64,000 nucleotides of DNA, taken from the NCBI RefSeq assembly GCF_039545035.1, contig NZ_BAABRO010000008.1, positions 124,001 to 188,000 of the forward strand, in the 5' to 3' direction. Below are positions 1 to 8,390 of the stretch, one piece after another (position 1 is the first letter of the stretch; each line of letters opens with the position of its first letter). The position numbers and the translations under genes were made by a program. Under the pieces are notes generated by a model. It did no database searches. It saw nothing but the letters and a program-made list of their open reading frames with translations, and was not told where the DNA came from. Source of the DNA: Novipirellula caenicola (GTDB taxonomy: Bacteria; Planctomycetota; Planctomycetia; Pirellulales; Pirellulaceae).

Positions 1-242
1 TCAACATCCTTCGTCACTCGGGCGCCACGTTGGTGACGACTCATCTAAAGGCGGATCACCGCGAGTTGTGTTTAACGATTACCGATAACGGCAGTGGATT
101 AGAGAATTCGTCGGGTGCTCGAGTGCCGCGTTCACTCAGCCGCCGATCACGGTTGCTCGGTGCCCAAGTCGATGCTCGAGATTTGGACAGCCATGGCACT
201 CGTATTACGTTACGATTGCGTACAAGAAAATTTCTAAGTTGA
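1..242 (+). CDS. Sensor histidine kinase, C-terminal fragment
   Basis: This is the 3' end of a gene that begins before the window. The open frame runs from base 3, and its first residues, NILRHSGAT, match the N-box of NarL-family kinase ATPase domains. DNGSGL follows about 30 residues later and is the ATP-binding D-x-G-x-G box. The fragment ends with the usual G-T-x-hydrophobic strand (HGTRITLRL) and TGA at 240-242. The protein should autophosphorylate and pass phosphate to the regulator that starts 16 bases downstream. The sensing part is not visible, so the signal is unknown. The family call rests on the ATPase motifs and the neighbour. Confidence 0.8.
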   Translation, partial: NILRHSGATLVTTHLKADHRELCLTITDNGSGLENSSGARVPRSLSRRSRLLGAQVDARDLDSHGTRITLRLRTRKFLS

Positions 243-258
243 ACATGAGAGAGTCACC

Positions 259-915
259 GTGGATAAATTGATTCGTGTCATGTTGGTCGAAGACAACGTG
301 GAATACCGCGAGGTCATTCGGTTGGCGTTACAGCAAGAAACCGATATTGAGTTGGTCAGCCAATTTGGGACCTCTGAGATCGGATTGCGGTCGCTACAGC
401 AAGCATCGGAATCGGAACTTCCCGATCTGATTCTGCTCGATCTGCGGCTGCCCGGAATGGACGGGCTGGAATCACTTCCCCGGTTTCGCCAGTCAGCGCC
501 GCAGGCGAAGATCATCATTTTGACTCAATCCAATCAACAGCAAGACGTGCTGCGAGCAATCGCATTGGGGGCGTCCGGCTATCTGTTGAAATCGGCAAGG
601 CTAAGCGAAATTACCGAGGGGATTCGCATGGTCGCCCAAGGCGGAGCGTCGCTTGATAAAGGTGTGGCGATGTATTTGTTGGAATCGTTGCAACAGAAGC
701 AAAGCAAGAGTGATGCAAACAACCTGCTAACCGATCGAGAGCTTGAGATTTTGACGTTGATGGCCGACGGTTTCGTCAAAAAGGAAATCGCAGCACGACT
801 AAAAATTGGCTATAGCACGGTCGATACCCATGTCGCCCATATCTACGAAAAACTGCAAGTGACCAATGGGCCATCCGCGGTGAATCGAGCTCATCGCCTG
901 GGGATTTTTTCTTAG
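259..915 (+). CDS. NarL/FixJ-type response regulator
   Basis: 218-residue two-component DNA-binding regulator. Receiver domain, residues about 5-120: acidic pocket E11/D12, phospho-acceptor D61 in LLDLRLPGMDG, switch T89 and conserved K111. A LuxR-type helix-turn-helix follows at about 150-215, with LTDRELEIL and the recognition region KKEIAARLKIGYSTV. The start is GTG at 259 with a GAGAG-like ribosome site about 8 bases upstream. The next in-frame ATG (280) would cut into the first receiver strand. It lies 16 bases after the kinase fragment, so the two form a two-component operon. Its targets cannot be read from the sequence. Confidence 0.93.
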   Translation: MDKLIRVMLVEDNVEYREVIRLALQQETDIELVSQFGTSEIGLRSLQQASESELPDLILLDLRLPGMDGLESLPRFRQSAPQAKIIILTQSNQQQDVLRAIALGASGYLLKSARLSEITEGIRMVAQGGASLDKGVAMYLLESLQQKQSKSDANNLLTDRELEILTLMADGFVKKEIAARLKIGYSTVDTHVAHIYEKLQVTNGPSAVNRAHRLGIFS

Positions 916-1173
916 TTTCTAATAAGATTGCGACCTGCCGAGTGAACAATCGCTTCAGAGGCGGACAAGCTCTCATGGGCGGACATCGCCAGCGGTTTGC
1001 CAACAAAGTCAACGGCAATGCTGGGATGCATTCGCGGGTCGAGTTTGTGCTGGCGTGGCGAAGTGGAAGTCGTCAAGAGTTTCGTTCGGTACCCCTGCCC
1101 TTCCTTGCGAAACTGACGCACGAATTACGCACGCGGCATGCTTTACCGCATGGCGAGAAAATGCGGATCGATA

Positions 1174-2667
1174 TCAGCTGGATTGCAGTTGCAGCTGGTG
1201 TTCGCTGGTCGTGTGAAGCTGCTTGAACCGCTGGATTGCCGAAGGGGATTGCAGCGATTCATCATACGACGGAATCAACTGCTTCATCGTGTTGGCGGCT
1301 TGCGGCGTTTCAAGCAAATCAGGCAAGCAGTTTTGGATGACCTGCAGCATCAGCGACACCGAAACCGAGGCTCCGGGCGACGCTCCTAATAACGCCGCAA
1401 TCGTGTTGTCTTTGTCCGTCACGATCTCGGTGCCGTAGTGAACGATGCCCGCTTCGCCGTCTTGACGTTTGATCGCTTGGACGCGGATGCCCGCGTCGAC
1501 CAATCGCCAATCGTTGGTTTGAGCCTCAGGGTAAAACGTCCGCAGCAGCTTCATCCGGCTGGCCATACTTTGAAGCCCTTGTTGGACCAAGTACTTGACC
1601 AACGGCAGGTTGTAGGCGCCCACTTTCAATAGCGATGCGATATTGTCGGGACGGATCGAGAAGGGCAAATCAGTAATATGACCTTGGTCTTTGAGAAAAC
1701 GGGTGGTCCAAGCCGCAAACGGGCCGAACAGGATCGCTTTCTTGCCATCAATGACTCGGGTGTCCAGATGCGGGACCGCCATCGTCGGTGCTTCGTCTTG
1801 TGCTTGTCCATACACCTTGGCTTGATGCTGAGCGACGATTGCCGGATCGTCACACACCAACCACTGGCCGCCGATTGGAAATCCACCAAAACCTTTGCTT
1901 TCGGGAATACCCGATTTTTGCAGCAAAGGCAGGCTGCCACCGCCGGCGCCAATGAAAACAAATTTTGCCGAGGTCTTGAACGTCTGCTTGCGTGTGAGGT
2001 CTCGGACCGTGACGTCCCAACCGTGGGCGGTGCGGTGAAGGTCGCTGACGCGATGGTGAGTCGCCACGCCACAGCCCTCTTGATCGGCCAACCACTGGAT
2101 CAATTTTCGCGACAGCGATCCAAAGTTGACGTCCGTTCCCGAGGTCATTCGTGTGGCAGCGATCGGAGTGGAATCGCGTCCATTGACCAGCAGCGGAGCC
2201 CATTGCCGAATGGTGTCACGGTCGGTCGAAAATTCCATGTCGGCAAAGAAATGATGCGACGACATGGCTTCGTAACGGGCCTTCAAAAAGTCGACCTGTT
2301 CCTGCCCATGAACAAAGCTGATGTGAGGGACCGGGTTGATGAACTCGTGCGGCGAATCAATCATCCCCTCGGCGACGGCGTGACCCCAAAATTGTCGCGA
2401 TTGTTCGAACTGTTCAAAAATCGAAATCGCGTTCGATACGTCCACGGAACCATCGGGGTTGCGGTCGGGCGTATAGCTCAATTCACAGATCCCGGCATGA
2501 CCGGTGCCCGCATTGTTCCAGGCGTTCGAGCTTTCTTGAGCGAGTTCTTCAGAGACTTCGAAAAGTTGAATCTTCAGCTCGGGACGCAACCGCTTGAGCA
2601 TCGCGCCGAGATTGGCGGACATAATGCCACTGCCGATCAGAATGACATCGGGATGGTCGATATACAT
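1174..2667 (-). CDS. mqo: Malate:quinone oxidoreductase family flavoprotein
   Basis: 497 residues, the usual length of Mqo. This is a peripheral membrane FAD enzyme that oxidises L-malate to oxaloacetate and reduces quinone. The N-terminus has the FAD-binding glycine motif GSGIMSANLG (residues 12-21), then the family segments SSNAWNNAGTGHAG and CELSYTP. The C-terminus keeps the GASPGASVSV block expected in the FAD domain. It is the last gene of the minus-strand deoxysugar run and lies 164 bases beyond the tandem aldolase gene, across a short tandem repeat. That position leaves open an L-lactate:quinone role, known for an Mqo homologue (Lqo) in Staphylococcus aureus. Family is certain, substrate is not. 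The convergent gap 916-1173 shows no clear terminator. Confidence 0.93.
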   Translation of the reverse strand: MYIDHPDVILIGSGIMSANLGAMLKRLRPELKIQLFEVSEELAQESSNAWNNAGTGHAGICELSYTPDRNPDGSVDVSNAISIFEQFEQSRQFWGHAVAEGMIDSPHEFINPVPHISFVHGQEQVDFLKARYEAMSSHHFFADMEFSTDRDTIRQWAPLLVNGRDSTPIAATRMTSGTDVNFGSLSRKLIQWLADQEGCGVATHHRVSDLHRTAHGWDVTVRDLTRKQTFKTSAKFVFIGAGGGSLPLLQKSGIPESKGFGGFPIGGQWLVCDDPAIVAQHQAKVYGQAQDEAPTMAVPHLDTRVIDGKKAILFGPFAAWTTRFLKDQGHITDLPFSIRPDNIASLLKVGAYNLPLVKYLVQQGLQSMASRMKLLRTFYPEAQTNDWRLVDAGIRVQAIKRQDGEAGIVHYGTEIVTDKDNTIAALLGASPGASVSVSLMLQVIQNCLPDLLETPQAANTMKQLIPSYDESLQSPSAIQRFKQLHTTSEHQLQLQSS

Positions 2668-2771
2668 TAAACTCGCAGAAAAGAAGTACAGGGTGAAAAG
2701 TGCTAAAACCCGTTTTTGCGATCAGGGAAGGGGCGCCCTCGCTCAGGCGGACGCAGCGGAATGATTTCCAA

Positions 2772-2840
2772 GCCGCCCGCTAGTTCAGGGCGACTGCTAA
2801 TTCAGCCCGCCCCACTAAGTCAGCCCACCCGCTACGTCAA
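2772..2840. repeat. Degenerate 17-bp tandem repeat, four copies
   Basis: Four imperfect units of 17-18 bp (2772-2788, 2789-2805, 2806-2823, 2824-2840) share a GC-rich head and a core like GCTA-x-TTCAG or CTAAGTCAG. The last unit runs over the stop codon of the tandem aldolase gene. It lies between that gene and mqo. It resembles in style the 16-bp array at 33727-33808. No coding function is apparent. Confidence 0.6.
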
Positions 2841-4124
2841 ATTGAACGCGGCTTTCAGTTCATCGATAACGCTATCGGGCATCGATGCAACTTCGCCAAT
2901 CGCTTTCGCATTGATAACCGCTTCGGCCGTCGATTCGAGTACCTCCAGTCGGTCGAAGGTATCCAATACGCTGCGTCCGGTAACGATGACCCCGTCGTTT
3001 TCGAGAATCGCAGCGGGCATGGATTCGGAGATGTAGCCAGCCAACTGTTTATCGTCGCGATATTGGATGCCGTAGGGGACGCGGCGGACATCGCGAAGGA
3101 AAACATAACTTTCCGGAATCGTTCGCACATCAAACTGCGAATCGGTTGTACTAAACGCCGTCGCGTTGACCGGATGCGCGAACACGATTGCTTGAACGGA
3201 GGGATGTTTTTCGTAAATCGCCTGATGAGCACGCGCGGCTCGACTGGCGAGTTTGCCGGCTTCGCGACGATTCCCGCTGACGAGAACAAGGTCCTCGACA
3301 TTGAGCAGTTCTCGGTCCTTTTGAGTCGGCGTGATCAAGAACGATTCATGATCAAGCCGCGCCGAGAAACTGCCTTCGGTGCTGATCAGCAAGCGTTGAC
3401 GACAACCGCGGCGGACAAACTCGCACAACTGGCGACGCAGTTCTTGTTCCTTGGGCGTTGCCGTAGCCGGTTCGTACGAGTCGAAATCGACTCCTCGATC
3501 GGCCGCTTGTTGCAGGTGGGCGTCGTCAAGGAAGCGGACTTTGCCAAGCTGTGATGCTTTGACCAGCGTTTTGCCGGCAAATTCAAATGCTTCAAATCGC
3601 TCAAACGCGCGGGCCAACGATTCACCACCGACCACAACGCCGTGATTTTCCAAGATCACACTGTCGCACCCTTCGGCAAACGTGGCGGCGATGTTGGCGC
3701 CGAGCTGCTCGCTTCCGGGACACGCATACGGCGCAAAACCAAGTTGCCCACAAACCGAATGGGCTTGGTGGAACAACCGCGTGTTTGGCGTTTGACGGCA
3801 AATACTGAACGCGACCAACGCCACCGGATGGGCGTGGACGATCGCACGAATGTCGGGACGTGCTTCGTAAATCGCCTTGTGAAACGGGAACTCCGAGGAA
3901 GGCGGATGCAGCCCGTCGACGGTTCCGTCGGCTTTGACGCAAACGATGTCCTTGCGAGTCAGATTGCCTTTGTCGACACGAGCCGGTGAGATCCAGATGT
4001 CACCCGCTTCATCGCGGATCGATAGATTGCCGCCCGATGTGGTGGTCATGCGATATCGATAGATACGATCCATCGTTTGCATAATCTCATCGCGAGGGTG
4101 AATCAAATGGCGTTTCGCAGTCAT
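2832..4124 (-). CDS. Tandem class II aldolase/adducin protein; second domain degenerate
   Basis: 430 residues made of two class II aldolase/adducin domains in one chain (single-domain fuculose-1-phosphate aldolases are about 215). Domain 1 (about 8-205) keeps all four zinc ligands of the family: E78 in SSEFPFH, H97 and H99 in HAHP, and H161 in ENHG. Domain 2 (about 225-425) aligns to the same landmarks but has R295 for the Glu, F315 for the first His and D377 for the last His; only H317 remains. So one active aldolase or epimerase site is expected and the second half is a pseudo-domain, perhaps structural or regulatory. It lies downstream of the aldehyde dehydrogenase in the same run. The substrate is unknown; a phosphorylated deoxysugar is likely from context. 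Confidence 0.85.
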   Translation of the reverse strand: MTAKRHLIHPRDEIMQTMDRIYRYRMTTTSGGNLSIRDEAGDIWISPARVDKGNLTRKDIVCVKADGTVDGLHPPSSEFPFHKAIYEARPDIRAIVHAHPVALVAFSICRQTPNTRLFHQAHSVCGQLGFAPYACPGSEQLGANIAATFAEGCDSVILENHGVVVGGESLARAFERFEAFEFAGKTLVKASQLGKVRFLDDAHLQQAADRGVDFDSYEPATATPKEQELRRQLCEFVRRGCRQRLLISTEGSFSARLDHESFLITPTQKDRELLNVEDLVLVSGNRREAGKLASRAARAHQAIYEKHPSVQAIVFAHPVNATAFSTTDSQFDVRTIPESYVFLRDVRRVPYGIQYRDDKQLAGYISESMPAAILENDGVIVTGRSVLDTFDRLEVLESTAEAVINAKAIGEVASMPDSVIDELKAAFNLT

Positions 4125-4153
4125 TGGAACTGTCTTTTAAGAATGAAATGTAA

Positions 4154-4238
4154 GTAGCACAGGCTGCCAGCCTGTTTTCAAAGCTGGAGTACAGGCTGCC
4201 AGCCTGTAGCTGAAATCGTAGTGCAGGCTGCCAGCCTG
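4154..4238. repeat. 32-bp-period palindromic repeat, three copies
   Basis: Three exact copies of CAGGCTGCCAGCCTG (4160-4174, 4192-4206, 4224-4238), spaced exactly 32 bases start to start. Each is an odd-length palindrome and is preceded by a GTAGTG-like hexamer (GTAGCA, GGAGTA, GTAGTG). The remaining 11 bases of each period differ. They sit between the tandem aldolase gene and the aldehyde dehydrogenase gene in a 288-base gap, and could form REP-like hairpins in the transcript. With only three units, short variable parts and no cas genes, this is not a CRISPR array. The architecture matches the repeat at 43858-43953. Confidence 0.8.
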
Positions 4239-4412
4239 CCATAGCACTCGGGCGGCACAAACCGCCCGGTCAAAATCGACGTTCCACTCGCTGCCACCGG
4301 GCGAGGCCCCGAGGCGTGCCGCTACCGAAGTAGACGGCATTGGCCGTAAAACACTGAGGCGTGTACCCGACCCGGCCGCTGACGTGTCGCGGCTCAGGCT
4401 TGCCGTTGGCCC

Positions 4413-5897
4413 TTACAGCGGGCGGACGACTGAAGTGCTGCGGTAGTAATCCATCAACGTTTCGACCGACAGCACACCGCCGCCTAGACCGCTCTTGTTC
4501 ACCCCACCATAAGGAACGCCTTGGGCGAACACGTTGTGTGCGTTGATCCAGCTGTTGCCGGCGACCATCGACTCGGCGACGCGTGCGGCACGGTCCATGT
4601 CTTTGGTCCACACGCTATTGGCCAATCCGTACTGGGTGTCGTTGACCAATTCGATCGCTTCTTCTTCGCTATCGAAGACGCCTAGATAGGCTACCGGGCC
4701 GAAGATCTCTTCACGAGCGGCGACGTTGTCCATCGAACCGGCTAACAAGGAGGGCTCGATATAGTTGCCGTCGTTTCCGTCGACGGTGGCTTCACCGCCT
4801 CCGCAAAGACACTTCGCTCCTTGAGCCTGGCCTTTTTCTAAGTAGCCGAGGACACGTTCACGCTGCTTTGGATTGACGACGGGGCCCATCTCGCTTGACG
4901 GATCCAGCGGATGGCCAACGCGAACGTTCTTCATCAATTCAACACAACGCTCGGCGAATTCGTCATAGATATTGCGATGGACCAACCAACGGGTCGCATC
5001 ACAGCAGACTTGTCCCGAGTGAAACGTGATCGCGCCAACCAGTTTCTCAGCGGTTTCAGCGACATCGACGTCATCGAATACCACTGCCGCTCCCTTGCCA
5101 CCGAGTTCCAATTTGACCGGTACCAAGTTGCGTCCGCATGTTTCGCCGACCAATTGGCCGACTTCGGGGGACCCGGTGAACGACATTCGTTTGATGTTTG
5201 GATTGGCGGTCAACGCGGCACCGGCGGTGGCACCTCGTCCGGTGACGACATTGATCACGCCGTCAGGCACGCCGACTTTCTTGGCCAACCGAGCCAGATA
5301 GATCGCTGACATCGAAGTGTCTTCGGCCGGTTTGATAATGACGGTATTGCCAGCAGCAAGTGCCGGTGAAATCCCCCAGCCGATCAGCAGGAATGGAAAG
5401 TTCCACGGAAAAATGAACGCACATGCACCCCAAGGTTGTTTGTAAGTCCAAGCGTCGTAGCCTTCGACATCCAACTTCGTACGGGGTTCGACTTGGCCAG
5501 CGAGTTTGACAAAGTATCGCAACGTATCGACAAAGTTCTGCACGTCCCCTTGCGCTTGAGCTTCGATCTTTCCTGCGTCGAGTGCTTCGATTTGCGCAAT
5601 GATCGGTTTGTGTTCCTCAACGGCGTCGGCCAAACGCAACAGGATCGCGCTGCGGTCGTCGTACGACAATGCGGCCCAAGCTGGAAACGCTTCGCCAGCG
5701 ATCTCGACGGCACGATCGATTTCCGATGCGTCCAGATCGTGAATGTTAGCGAGATGTTCGCCGGAACCAGGATCCAAGGTTGCCACGACCTTTCCCGATG
5801 CGGCAGGGAAATCTTTGCCGCCGACAAAACTAGGTAGATCTCCGCGGCTGAGGAATTCTGCGACTTCGGGAAGCCGATTGCTGGTTGAAACGCTCAT
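4413..5897 (-). CDS. NAD(P)-dependent aldehyde dehydrogenase, probable lactaldehyde dehydrogenase
   Basis: 494 residues, full-length ALDH superfamily. Cofactor-binding elements: FPWNFPFL (163-170), IIKPAEDTS (187-195) and FTGSPEVGQ (240-248). Catalytic general base E264 sits in LELGGK, nucleophile C298 in SGQVCC, and the EEIFGPV motif follows near the C-terminus. It belongs to the non-acylating, hydrolytic type rather than the CoA-acylating PduP type of microcompartments. There is no obvious encapsulation extension. It lies between the sugar kinase and the tandem aldolase gene of the fucose run, so L-lactaldehyde (to lactate) is the natural substrate. That assignment is from context; the motifs alone do not set substrate. 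Confidence 0.88.
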   Translation of the reverse strand: MSVSTSNRLPEVAEFLSRGDLPSFVGGKDFPAASGKVVATLDPGSGEHLANIHDLDASEIDRAVEIAGEAFPAWAALSYDDRSAILLRLADAVEEHKPIIAQIEALDAGKIEAQAQGDVQNFVDTLRYFVKLAGQVEPRTKLDVEGYDAWTYKQPWGACAFIFPWNFPFLLIGWGISPALAAGNTVIIKPAEDTSMSAIYLARLAKKVGVPDGVINVVTGRGATAGAALTANPNIKRMSFTGSPEVGQLVGETCGRNLVPVKLELGGKGAAVVFDDVDVAETAEKLVGAITFHSGQVCCDATRWLVHRNIYDEFAERCVELMKNVRVGHPLDPSSEMGPVVNPKQRERVLGYLEKGQAQGAKCLCGGGEATVDGNDGNYIEPSLLAGSMDNVAAREEIFGPVAYLGVFDSEEEAIELVNDTQYGLANSVWTKDMDRAARVAESMVAGNSWINAHNVFAQGVPYGGVNKSGLGGGVLSVETLMDYYRSTSVVRPL

Positions 5898-5999
5898 GAC
5901 ATACCTTTGGTTAAATGCAAGAAAAAGTTTCGTTTAGGGAGGGATTGGTGCGACGGGCGGCGTTTGACATCGCAATGGTGGCAACGCTCCATCGTACCT

Positions 6000-7478
6000 T
6001 TATTTTCCACCGCGTACCAATTCGGTAAAACGCTGTCGTGTCTGCTCCCACAACTCCGAGGACTCGGGTTTATAGGTAGCAATCGTAAACGAATCGTGAA
6101 CCACGCCGCGGAGTTCGCTCAGCGATTCCAAATCGCCCATCGCCATCGCCTGGATCAATACATTACCGATCGCCGTCGCCTCGACGGGGCCAGCATACAC
6201 TGTACGGCCGGTGGCGTTGGCCGCCAATTGGTTTAGCAGCGTGCTTTGGCTGCCTCCGCCGACAATGTGCAGCTTCGAAATCTGGCGACCGGTCAATCTC
6301 TGCACCGTATCGAGTGTCCGTCCGTACAATAATGCCAAGCTCTCGAGGATACAGCGAGCGTATTGTCCAGGAGTTTCAGGGACCGGTTGATTGGTTTCTT
6401 GGCAATACGAATCGATCGCCGTCGGCATGTCCGCGGGACTCATGAATCGAGGGTCATCCGGATTGATCAGCGAACGAAACGGCTCGGCTTGTTCGGCAAG
6501 CTGGTTGATTTCAGCGTAGTCGAGCGATTGCCCCTGCCTTGCCCAGCTTCGCCGTGATTCCTGCAATAACCACAGCCCGACGATGTTCTTGAGGAAACGC
6601 GTGGTACCGTTGAGTCCGGCTTCGTTGGTGAAGTTTTCCGCGAGAACGTCATTGTTGATCCGAGGATCCGGCAATTCGATACCGATCAACGACCACGTTC
6701 CCGAACTCAGATAGGCCCAATCGTCCCCCTCCGCCGGCACCGCTGCGACCGCAGCCCCGGTGTCGTGCGAACACGTCGCAATCACTTCGACAGGCGCCAA
6801 TCCGGTCTCGTCACGTACCTCGGTAAGCAAGGGGCCAAGCCGAGTCCCCGAGGCAACGATCGGGGGAAAAATTTTCTCAGGCAATTTAAATTGCTGGATG
6901 AGCTCGGCGGACCATTGGCCTGTGGTGGGATTGTACAGCTGCGTGGTGCTGGCCAAGCTCACCTCGGCACGCCCGACACCACAAAACAGATAGTTCAAGT
7001 AGTCGGCGATGTTTAGAAACTGGTCCGCGATCTGCAACAGATCGGAGTTTTCGTTCACATCGGCGATCAGGTGATACAGCGTGTTGATCGCCATAAATTG
7101 GATGCCGGTTTCGGCAAAGATCACCTCACGACCCGGTTTCTCTAATGCAGCCGCATAGGTTCGTTCGGTCCGTGCGTCACGATATTGATAGGGCAGCCCC
7201 AACATCGGTTGGCGATCATTGAACAACACATAATCGACGCCCCACGAATCGACACTCATGCCGGATGCCGTTACGCCTCGAGCGGCCACCATCCGCAGAC
7301 CTTGCTTGAGTTCGTCAAAGATCCGGGTGATGTTCCAACGCAGCGAATTTTGAATCTTCGTCGCGCCGTTTGCGAAGCGATGAATCTCTTCGAGTGTCAA
7401 GCGTCCGTCGCGGAGCGTGCCCAAGATGACACGTCCACTCTCGGCGCCCAAGTCGCAGGCGATGTAATGTTTTTCCAT
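6000..7478 (-). CDS. rhaB: Rhamnulokinase-type FGGY sugar kinase
   Basis: 492 residues. It resembles E. coli RhaB along its length more than FucK: DLGAESGRV (phosphate loop, 9-17), EIHRF, SWGVDYVLF, LPYQYRDART, SSGTWSLIGIE, LKNIVGLWLLQ and LHIVGGGSQ with the late adenine-binding block. It phosphorylates an L-ketohexose at O1 using ATP. Because the locus carries an L-fucose isomerase, the likely substrate is L-fuculose, possibly also L-rhamnulose. Its ATG overlaps the stop of the upstream aldolase gene in the sequence TAATG, which suggests translational coupling. Family is secure; substrate is inferred. Confidence 0.9.
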   Translation of the reverse strand: MEKHYIACDLGAESGRVILGTLRDGRLTLEEIHRFANGATKIQNSLRWNITRIFDELKQGLRMVAARGVTASGMSVDSWGVDYVLFNDRQPMLGLPYQYRDARTERTYAAALEKPGREVIFAETGIQFMAINTLYHLIADVNENSDLLQIADQFLNIADYLNYLFCGVGRAEVSLASTTQLYNPTTGQWSAELIQQFKLPEKIFPPIVASGTRLGPLLTEVRDETGLAPVEVIATCSHDTGAAVAAVPAEGDDWAYLSSGTWSLIGIELPDPRINNDVLAENFTNEAGLNGTTRFLKNIVGLWLLQESRRSWARQGQSLDYAEINQLAEQAEPFRSLINPDDPRFMSPADMPTAIDSYCQETNQPVPETPGQYARCILESLALLYGRTLDTVQRLTGRQISKLHIVGGGSQSTLLNQLAANATGRTVYAGPVEATAIGNVLIQAMAMGDLESLSELRGVVHDSFTIATYKPESSELWEQTRQRFTELVRGGK

Positions 7479-8236
7479 TATAGTTTCAGCGCACGTTGGC
7501 GATAATGTTCGTCGATCCGGTTGGCAATCCGGTCCACGTCGTCAGGTTCTAGGAACGTCGGTCCGCCAAGTGCCGCGGCACCAACAAAGATTTCGGCCGA
7601 TTTGTGAGCCATCAACATCGCGGCTTTGACCGCACCCGGCGTTTTGCCAAGCGTGATCAGCCCATGGTTCTGCAGCAGGATCACTCTTGGTGGGGCTCCG
7701 AATTCGTCGATGAATTTTTGACACTTCTCGCGAATGACTTGCGACAGCTTGAGTCCAGGATCCGTGTACGGCACCAACACCGATTGGGGACCGCAACAAA
7801 CGATCTCGTCGGGGAACAGCTTTCGCGTGGCGAATTGCTCCGCCAACGGCGAACACAAAATCTGGTTCACCGTGACGCTGTGAGTATGCCCGACGTACTC
7901 GATCCCTGGTAACGACAACAGGTAGGCATGGAACAGCGTTTCGACCGACGGCTTTTTCGACTTGGGGTCGACACGGCAAGCAAACAATTGGTCTTCGATC
8001 TGTTGGTCGCTCAACTCGTCGTTACCGAGCATTTCAAGCAGCGGAGCAAAATGACATGCAACCAGGTCGTCTTCGCTGAGCGTTTCCAAGCAACTGCCGC
8101 TGGCTTTGACGAAAAACGTCTTGTCGTCAATCTTGGCCGACGTGTTGCCTTCACCAAGGATCGCCAATTGTCGACGCTCGTCGCCGAGGAACTGCGACAG
8201 CGAAATCAGTTCTTGTAAGGTTGCGTTTGAGTTCAT
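7478..8236 (-). CDS. Class II aldolase, probable L-fuculose/rhamnulose-1-phosphate aldolase
   Basis: 252-residue zinc aldolase. Ligands by motif: E99 in SVETLFH, H117 and H119 in HTH, H191 in QNHG. The N-terminal GEGNTSAKI motif is typical of the aldolase domain also found in fused rhamnose aldolase/dehydrogenases. Compared with E. coli FucA it is about 35 residues longer, mostly in the loop at 60-95. It should cleave ketose-1-phosphate to DHAP and L-lactaldehyde. It is the second gene of the fucI run and overlaps the kinase gene by one base. It is intact, unlike domain 2 of the gene at 2832-4124. The C-terminal 40 residues lie outside the core fold. Confidence 0.87.
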   Translation of the reverse strand: MNSNATLQELISLSQFLGDERRQLAILGEGNTSAKIDDKTFFVKASGSCLETLSEDDLVACHFAPLLEMLGNDELSDQQIEDQLFACRVDPKSKKPSVETLFHAYLLSLPGIEYVGHTHSVTVNQILCSPLAEQFATRKLFPDEIVCCGPQSVLVPYTDPGLKLSQVIREKCQKFIDEFGAPPRVILLQNHGLITLGKTPGAVKAAMLMAHKSAEIFVGAAALGGPTFLEPDDVDRIANRIDEHYRQRALKL

Positions 8237-8273
8237 TTTGTTTGCTTTATAAGGAAGCTTTGCTCGGGTCGGT

Positions 8274-8290
8274 CCCGCGGTATCCGCGGG
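8274..8290 (-). other. Perfect intercistronic hairpin
   Basis: CCCGCGG, a three-base loop TAT, then CCGCGGG: a perfect 7-bp GC-only stem between fucI and the aldolase gene. No T-run follows on the minus strand, so it is not a canonical terminator. It could protect the fucI part of the message or cause partial attenuation. Confidence 0.4.
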
Positions 8291-8390
8291 GCCGTTTGAT
8301 AGATTCGCCGCTAATCTTCATTCACCGGCGAAGTCCATTCGCCAGCGATGATGCTGGCTCGGTGGCAAGTGCTTAGGTTTGCCGTCTCGT

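Noticed and set aside
1678-2670. Long plus-strand frame opposite mqo
   Set aside because: Shadow of a clear gene; no domain features.
4154-4238. CRISPR-like regular spacing
   Set aside because: Only three units, 15-bp palindromes, 17-base remainder in part conserved, and no cas genes.
4413-5897. Microcompartment aldehyde dehydrogenase
   Set aside because: Non-acylating ALDH type, no encapsulation peptide, no shell genes in the window.
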